Under the pieces are notes generated by a model that saw only the letters and a program-made list of their open reading frames with translations, made no database searches and was not told the DNA's origin. Shown here in pieces: positions 56,791 through 64,000 of a stretch of 64,000 bases of DNA. The translations under genes were made by a program, and so were the position numbers. Numbering within the stretch: position 1 is the first letter of the stretch; each line of letters begins with the position of its first letter. This stretch comes from Hyaloperonospora brassicae (Eukaryota; Oomycota; Peronosporomycetes; Peronosporales; Peronosporaceae), in the NCBI GenBank assembly GCA_947650285.1, contig CANTFL010001426.1:310001-374000 (forward strand), in the 5' to 3' direction.

Positions 56791-59700
56791 ATCCCAAACA
56801 ATACAATCAACTATTATCACTGATGTGCACACACATATTATTCACGCATTAGGATCTATTAGATTGCAAATTATAAAGCCGAAAGACAAAAAAGTATCTT
56901 GACAAACCCAGTAATATGTGACATACCATCAGTAATCACATTAATCCTCGGTTTTGGGTTCGAGCGAGTTTCGTTCGACTATTGTTAACCCGTGTACTAT
57001 CCTTCATAGTCATTTGTATTAAGATCCTATAAGATTTGGCTAATCTAATTAATAAATTGGAGTTGCTCACACAATCCGCTGCCAATCGATCACTAAATAA
57101 CACGTCGATCGCAATTATAGTTCAAGACGCAATTGCTTTAGATCCATGCATTACTTCGAGCTCATTCGAGTTCAAACATGCATTTGTGTTTCCTTCGCAC
57201 TTCGGCAGCACTCGTTCTATAAGATCAAGAATAAATCCTCTAATCCGGTCAACTATCGTAAAAAATATTATTTCGATGAAAAATATACATTTCGACGTTT
57301 ACCGATATGCTAAAAACCTCCCATTTCAAGTAGATAATTGTTCATATATCAGTTTTTTCAATTGATCTACCATTACAAACATCAATATGAACTCAATACT
57401 GTCAGCACTCTGTCCCATTCGACAGGTATTTGAATTCGATTGATCTTCTGTTGTCGGTGAAGCACCTCGGATAGAGTGTGCCAAGTAGAATTTTAAAGTG
57501 GATTAGCAATACGCTAAGTGTAGCAGGTACTATCGTTCTTCAACAAGATTTGCAGTGAGCAATCATACAATATGATTTTCTCGATTTAGCAAATACGAAT
57601 GAATAGACATAAACCAATACACTCAGACATGCAAAAGTGATAGCGGGAGAAACATTTATATGTAAATATTTTCTCTTTGTGCTTCACTATGGGCCTAACT
57701 CCTGTTCATAATTCGTAACCAGTACAAGCCTCGTACTTTTAACGAGAACCATGACTACGATTCATCATGGACACTACCTCAACCCAGGAAGGACCATATT
57801 TAGAAAAATTAAGTGAGCAATTTCACACGTTGGAAAGTGCTCTGTATGTAGTGGTTGACTTGTCAGGTCACGATGGCGTACTGCACCAAGCCGATAGAAA
57901 AGCGACGTTTGAAACCGCGCAAGTTGCTGGTCATTCTTTATCTTGCGATGATAAGTACCAAAAAATCCTCTATTTTGCTCGGCAACGGGTGCTCAAGGTT
58001 CATGGTCAAGGTCGAAAGAAATCTACGTAAAATGGACCTGGAACGCTTTCAGAGTCGCACTGCTACATCGCATATATGTATGGAACGATAGGATTTGTAG
58101 CAGGACATCGTCAATTATACATCTCTGGCAAATTAGCTATATGGGCTAGGTACTCCGTATGGCGAAGGCTATTTGGTGATCATGATCCTCGATGGCTTTA
58201 TGATCACATCTGTTCTCAATTACAGCATTGAATATTAGAAAGCCCTGCTGTTCCAGGATCGTGTGAAAATCTAGTAAAGAAATGATTGGATGAAGCCGCG
58301 AGCTGTCATTATCAGTTCTTTACGACTTATTTGTCTAGAATGCACAAAGAAGGGCGGTTTATGGATCTGGACTTTGTGTGTCACTACCTGAGTCATTTGA
58401 GAATTGAGAATGTTTAGGGCCCTGGAGATTGCGATAAATCAAGACGGTAGACTTTGCATCGAGGAGAAGTCGCACAAGTTGGAGGGCGAAATCTCTGACT
58501 ATCTCTTCGAAACGGATAGAGGCAACAGCAAGCCGAGTAAAGCCTGGCTATCTGAGGTGGATGTCACGCATCATTACACGTACTCAAAAGAGGAAATAAT
58601 AAGCTACATGACTATTCGCAAGTGGGACTGCATGTAGAAAATTGATAACATGGCGCGAGCAATAGGAAATAGCGACATCACCATGTCAAATCTACATAAC
58701 ATGGTATCAGGAAAGATGCGTTTACTGGTATGTGGCACATTTCCAAGTTGACGCGTAGGCTGTTCTATGATTATCTTTTTACGGAGAAAGTTGGTCCCGT
58801 CACGCTTGAGGGTGACAAGTGATCTGCGTAGGTGTAGAGCGTATCCTTAAAACCGGGTGTGCGCATGAGCAAGTGCTTGTTCGAATTGTGTATAACTCCG
58901 CTCTTGTCAGAAAACGCAAATTTGTCAGGCTCAAACAGATATAATCGGAATTCAATTGCTTACCTCTGGCATCTTTGACTTGGTTACCCGGACATAGTGA
59001 TCTAAACGTCATCGTCAAAAGTGATAACCATTGACTATATTGTCACGTCAGAATAGCAGGGCGCCGTGAGAGATGTGCCATATAAACCCAAAGCAATTTT
59101 CATGCAAAATTCTCTGGTGAATTATAAGAATCCTCTCAATGTCTTTAACAATAATTTATGCGACCCAATGCATATTTCTTGATTCGAAGGCGGTAAATAT
59201 TCGTCAGTTTCATTAATGATTTACCACTATTGGGTGTAGTACTCTGGATAAAGAAAGTGATAGAAGCGGCATCTAAGTTAGCCTATTTTGTCGCACGTGC
59301 TGATACCTAGACCGACTATATCATCCAGCTACTTCGCAGTAGAAATTGAGGAGAGTAATAGTTATGCCAAATGATCAAGACGAGTAGTTAACGTGGCATA
59401 GTTCAGAAGTTTATGCCACACTACGTAGCCCAGCTTAATATATATGGCAGGGCGAATCATCAGGGTGTCGGTAGAATGCGCTCTCTGCATGTTAAATTAT
59501 TCCAGATATCCAAGACGTGTCAACGACAAGAATTTTCAAAATTTTGAATATATACATAGGTGGTGTACAACGGGTGCCGCAAATCACAGTAGCTCGCCAG
59601 ACAAATTTTGAATAGGCAAGTGGCGAAGATCGGGACGTTTATTAAAAATGCGGTGCGACTTCAAAAGGAATATCGCACCGAATTTGATGTGCCTTTCGCG

Positions 59701-60296
59701 AGATGCTGATTTAGCGATAGCTCAGATAATGAAAACTTAACATGCTTTGATAAGATCAAGAGCCTTCGTATGATGGCGACTAAAGATTCAAAATTTGTCA
59801 GAAATGTCTTTGAAATAGGAAGAAAAATTGAATAATACTAAAGATTTGATGTGTACGAGATGAATATTGAAACTGCGGTCAGGATAAGTAATTGGATGAA
59901 GACAATTGAATGGGTGAATCGCGCGCGGATGTCTCGGAGAAGTACACACATCGGTTTTATAGCTATAGAGATGTCATGTGGAATGAAGCAATAGACTCGG
60001 GAGGGGCATAAAATTACCAGCGTTTTTTCCTCAATATTGGATTCACGAAATGAAACGTGATCTCTTTTAAATACATCTAGCTAGATGAGCTGCTCATAGT
60101 CGATATGGAGCTTGATGGTGATAAGCGTTAATTGCCAGTAGTAGCATCATAACACTTCATTAATTGATTGCTCACTCATAAGCATTTTCAGACGCCTGAA
60201 ATTATAGGTTACATAATTTTAATGATCACAATGCTTGGGGTGAACATTTTAGTGTGATACATAAGCTTTTCTAAATACGTGCTTTAGGAGTCTGTC
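56791..60296. other. AT-rich region, no gene assigned
   Basis: Two modest open stretches occur at 57767-58030 and 58404-58637, both plus strand and Lys/Glu-rich, in a part with slightly higher GC. They may be pieces of an unknown element, but I cannot match them to a domain. Confidence 0.35.
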
Positions 60297-60916
60297 ATGA
60301 TCAAAAGAAATCCATCAAATCGTCACAAGTTACATGCCACAAGGTACAATAAGTCATGCGCGAGGGAGGTCGCATGTTTGAGATATCGATCTGAACATCT
60401 CTTTGAGAAACTCGATTGGATACCTCACGTTATTCATGACATATCCGTCTCTATATCGCAGCTGCAGCAGAGGTGCCCATTAACGAAATTAATAAACCCT
60501 TTCCCGACGCACCAGCAAGCAATCGAGATACTTTTTAGTACATTTCAGGCACGAAAACGCATGTCATCGAGCTCTAAATACGCGATGACTGTACCTTATT
60601 CGTGAAAATTGAGTGCAAGCTCGGTTGGAAACATCAAGAAAGTACAACACAAAAGCGTCTGCGCGCTTATGATGAACGAAGGATGCATCAGCTAGAAGAT
60701 CACGAAAAAAACGGGAGGCTTTACAGTCATCAGCGGAAGCAGAATTCATGGTGTTTTTGGAGATTAAGCAAGAGGAAGTATGACTATCGGTGTACCTTGT
60801 GCGAGCTTTGTAATATGAAGAGCGATTTAGCGCAGATAATTTACGAGAAAACAAAGAATTTTTCGTGTTGGCCAGTAGCCTTAAATTACACATGTGCACC
60901 AAACTACGTCAGATGA
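60297..60916 (+). CDS. two overlapping hypothetical frames
   Basis: 60297-60605 (102 codons) overlaps 60602-60916 (104 codons) by 4 bases. The second is basic and has a small Cys cluster, YRCTLCELCNMKSDL. They could be halves of one frameshifted gene, since together they cover 620 bp in a region otherwise full of stops. No family recognised, and the minus strand is also open for 112 codons here, so the call is weak. Confidence 0.25.
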
Positions 60917-61149
60917 CGCGTTTTGCGCGACAAGGTGGATGAAGTACCTAAGGAACAGTAATCAAGTTATTTTTCAAAAGAAGGACGGATCGCGTTCCGA
61001 CGAATTTTGAACTGGAAAACAATTAATGAAGATGTTCGTGCAAGTCTTATGCTTTTCGTTGGGGTGGTGGGGATAGTCGATGGAATTATATTTTTGTCGT
61101 TTTAAGATTAAAAGGTTATGAATAAAAACAAGGCGTGTATCACGTCTTC

Positions 61150-61560
61150 CCCAATCGTGATCCGTGATCGCAGTCAAGCACGAGAAAGGTAAAGGATTGC
61201 GATCTGCGACCAAGTAACGACCACGATACATCGGTAGTAGTCTGTACTTCACCTCGCTATGCGCGATCCGCGATCAAGAAGCAAATTTCTATCAATTGGA
61301 TTGGTGTGTACCACACCACGTGATCCGTGATCCGAGATCCGCTAAGAGGACAAAAGCGCGATCCGCGATCAAGGATGCGATCGCAATACATGAGTATTAG
61401 TGCCACGCGATTCGCAATTTGAGATACAAGAGGCGGTCGCGATACATAGCAATTGGTGTGTACGGCACACACTATTTGCGATCCAAGATCGAGGAGGCGA
61501 TCGCAAGACATCGGATTGTTATGTTTTACACCAACACGATCAATAGTTACCGTGAAGTGG
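61150..61560 (+). repeat. degenerate GATC-rich repeat block
   Basis: Variants of GCGATCCGCGATCAAG occur near 61158, 61199, 61263, 61321, 61360, 61407 and 61478, several followed by GCGATCGCAATACAT-like and GTGTGTAC-like words. The unit is roughly 60-110 bp and imperfect. Confidence 0.6.
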
Positions 61561-62689
61561 GCCACGTCGTGCAAGAGCCGATCAGCAGGAATAGGCGACA
61601 CGCCTCAGCAGATTTGGAGTCTGTGGTAAGAATAGTGGTAGTTCGTTGTTAATTAGTTAAGCACTAAACGTAGCGTAAGTTCCTTCCAAGTACACATGTC
61701 GACTACTCTTCCAAATTGTGTTGATTGATTGCCCGACGTCAAGAAAGTTACTAACTTGATTTAAATTATGTCCCGGATTATTAAACCAGGGACCAAGGAC
61801 TCATAAGACAAACCAATCAACTGCCATCGGACGCTGCAACACAGCAAAGGAAAGGTTTCTAGTCAGTGATAAGGCTGAAGTAGTCAGAAGATCAAGCGGG
61901 TCAAGTATCTACTTATTGGACAAGGCGATCTAGTCAAGATCGGGGTGACTCATATCGAGCACCCTACATGTTTACCCGTGATTGTGTGAAGACTTCCATA
62001 CGATTATCCCAGCCCCATCATACACACGGTCAAGTTTTGCCTCGACACGAGTCCATTTGGAAAAGTGCAGCCCGTACTACCGTCATGCTCAAAAGTTGAG
62101 GAAGATTACAAGTACAGAAACGAAGCACGCCTCCGACAATAGAGTGTCGAAGCGCCGGTGGACAGTCGAGCTCGCAATACATTTGGGACCGCCGCTCTAC
62201 CACATAACTGCGATACCGGGGACTCTGCTCGATCAAGTACATGAACGTCAAACTTATAAAAAATCCAAATACTGCCCTCCAGCTTCAGCATCATCCCGAT
62301 GTACTGGTCATTATGGCATAAGCTCTCGTAAAGTTGTATAAGAATTTTAAAGAAACAGTACGTCGACCAGAAGTTACCAAATGAAATATAGACGATAAAT
62401 CATGCGCGGCTATACGATGTGCAATTCGAGATTTTGTGCTTACAAATGTACAGAGGCAAAGAATCCATTAGCCTCAGTGTAGCCTAAGAGAGCAAATAAC
62501 TGACTACAAAACGTTCAATTTAGGTGGATCAATCACTCTTTTATATTTCTATGCCATTACAAATATCTCGCAAACTGTGAGATAAGCTAAGCGTAGATGA
62601 TTGTTCATCCCTTCATCACAACACCAGTCACAATCATAGTGTGCTGATTAGCGCCTACATTTGATCATTACTCGCCAAAAATAGGATCG

Positions 62690-62815
62690 TCTCGGTGATG
62701 TCTGGTAAATATGTGCTTCAGATTCTTGGCTTCGACTTTCTTTCTGGGTATCACCAATATATTACTGCGCAACCACAGCTAGGTATTTTGCTATCAGCTT
62801 TCCATTTGATCTAGG
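62690..62815 (+). pseudogene. possible rotted gypsy RT motif
   Basis: One frame reads LQILGFDFLSGYHQYITAQP, resembling the D-L-x-S-G-Y-H-Q motif A of gypsy RT. The stretch is short and isolated. Confidence 0.35.
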
Positions 62816-62959
62816 ATAACCGTGTTACCGCTTCTTGACAAAACTTTTGTGTAGACGGTGCTCACTACGTGTGCATCCGTGTTCCAGTGCACTCTTTCTA
62901 ATAAATAGTAGATCCTTGTTCTCTGTCTGTTTCGATACAGAGCAGCCACGTTAGCCATG

Positions 62960-63440
62960 TTTATATGTGCAACACTGTATTGCGAGTGAGTTTATCGCAC
63001 TCACTCGCATTTTGTTCACTCGATTGTAGACGCTTCAAAAACTTCATCAGGTATATCTGATGAACAAGAGACATAATTTTTACGTATCGATAATGATGGC
63101 TGGTTCCAAATCTCATACCTTTATGACCATGATAAATTGAGGACAACGACAAATTATTTCGGGCATTCCATTATGATGAAATTATTATCGTCCAGTTCAA
63201 CTTCTAATGTGTCGTAATTTGCCCTCACGTCTTTAATTGATTAGGATGCGCCTGTCAACAAACGCAATGAAATTCTTGCTAATGGTGACAAAATTGAGCC
63301 CACAATCATCGAGCGACTGACGTTGTATATAGTTGTTTGATACCTTATACCCGACAAGGGCAAGAAGTGATGTATCTTCAGTCACGTTAATCAATAAGGC
63401 GATGAGGCACATATCTCCACCAGAGCAAGCATTGTGATGG
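62960..63440 (-). pseudogene. rotted family B-like protease
   Basis: 63481-63233 reads LLALVGYKVSNNYIQRQSLD, the counterpart of LRALVDCGASNNFVRRQSLE in family B; the active-site D-C-G has become G-Y-K. 63152-62961 reads YLMKFLKRLQSSEQNASECD, the counterpart of HLMNILERPKACGCSASECD. The order and spacing match family B. Two of its hairpins are still perfect or nearly so. Confidence 0.7.
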
Positions 63441-63454
63441 AGTAAAACTGTCAA

Positions 63455-63968
63455 AATTGATGACGTGGTCTCGACTCTCAACTGGCTCCCGGACTACCGG
63501 CTTTCGAAGGAGGAACTCCGTTACAGTGTATCAACATTTTTCACCTTGTGTACCTATTGGTAGGGCCGGTCGCACTCTTCTCGGTGAAATCAACTCAATC
63601 GAATACCTAACTGGTTTAGGGATCAAACGTAGGGTCGACCAAATAGGAATATTCCCTCGCTTGTAATGGTTTTTGGAGGAATGATCTGTATGAAGCACCC
63701 TGATCAAATAAATATCGCCTTATCAAAATATTAAATGTAGGCTAAACTGCACCCGATCGTGGATATAGATTAGCCTAAGTGTTCTCGACGCGCCTAGCCA
63801 AACATTTTAGGGGAATAAATCAAAAAGAGTATGGAGTTGTGATCTTGTAACATCAGGAGGACAAAAGATATTCTACCAGGAGGTGGTCGACACGTATTTT
63901 ACAAAGTAAAGTGAATACAATTAACTGCTAAACTAATATACCTAAAGTACAAATATGTATATCCGTAT
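63455..63968 (-). repeat. rotted family A LTR
   Basis: It aligns with 35390-35920 (ACTGGCTCCCGGACTA, CACCTTGTGTACC, AGGAGGTGGTCGACACG), with strong divergence and AT enrichment. It is cut on the right by the next LTR. Confidence 0.65.
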
Positions 63969-64000
63969 TGTAACAGGGCACACCCTTGCGTGAACTTAAC
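63969..64000 (-). repeat. family B LTR, cut by window end
   Basis: The last 32 bases start TGTAACAGGGCACACCCTTG, matching the start of the family B LTR apart from single-base changes. Most of it lies beyond the window. Confidence 0.72.

Noticed and set aside
1..64000. RxLR, Crinkler or other effector genes
   Set aside because: No signal peptide followed by RxLR/EER or LxLFLAK was found in the open frames; the only secreted candidate is the hydrolase.
1..64000. CRISPR arrays, tRNA or rRNA genes
   Set aside because: Repeats found are LTRs, minisatellites and hairpins; no cloverleaf with conserved loops or rRNA core sequence was noticed by eye.

Overview
The window looks like a gene-poor, transposon-packed stretch of an oomycete nuclear genome (Peronosporales-like: Phytophthora or a downy mildew). 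The basis is the style of the Ty3/gypsy and Ty1/copia polyproteins, one host-type gene coding a secreted S33-like alpha/beta hydrolase with a single 68-bp intron, and a likely oomycete initiator element upstream of it. No tRNA, rRNA or CRISPR was seen.

Layout. 1-8495 (+): 3' two thirds of a gypsy element (family A), cut by the window start. 8496-11732: no gene seen. 11733-24650 (-): a decayed copia element split by a young gypsy insertion (family B, 16040-24010, perfect 5-bp target duplication CCATG). 25907-27702 (-): the only convincing host gene. 28.3-29.4 kb (+): a LINE-like 3' fragment. 30.1-31.6 kb: two solo LTRs related to family B. 32.4-35.2 kb: two rotted gypsy pol fragments, back to back. 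35351-48818 (-): a complete family A element, inverted relative to the first. 49.7-53.8 kb: a large inverted repeat with ~908-bp LTR-like arms. 54-63.4 kb: AT-rich sequence with rotted gypsy pieces and one GATC-rich repeat block. 63.46-64.0 kb: a rotted family A LTR entered by a family B LTR that leaves the window.

How the elements are built. Family A has gag with a CCHC knuckle, protease, RT, a degenerate gypsy RNase H, a second archaeal-type RNase H, integrase, a chromodomain-like end and, convergent with pol, a broken ~2.6-kb antisense gene whose 5' end reaches into the 3' LTR. Family B has gag, protease, RT-RNase H, integrase and chromodomain, and also an antisense coiled-coil gene that overlaps the chromodomain on the opposite strand. 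All autonomous genes here carry stops, frameshifts or active-site losses.

The most unusual signal is structural: family B, from LTR through gag, pol and the antisense gene, is filled with short perfect inverted repeats (stems of 8-11 bp, loops of about 3-10 nt) every few tens of bases, far above chance and absent at this density from the neighbouring copia, hydrolase or family A sequence. Stems are kept between related LTR copies while loops vary.
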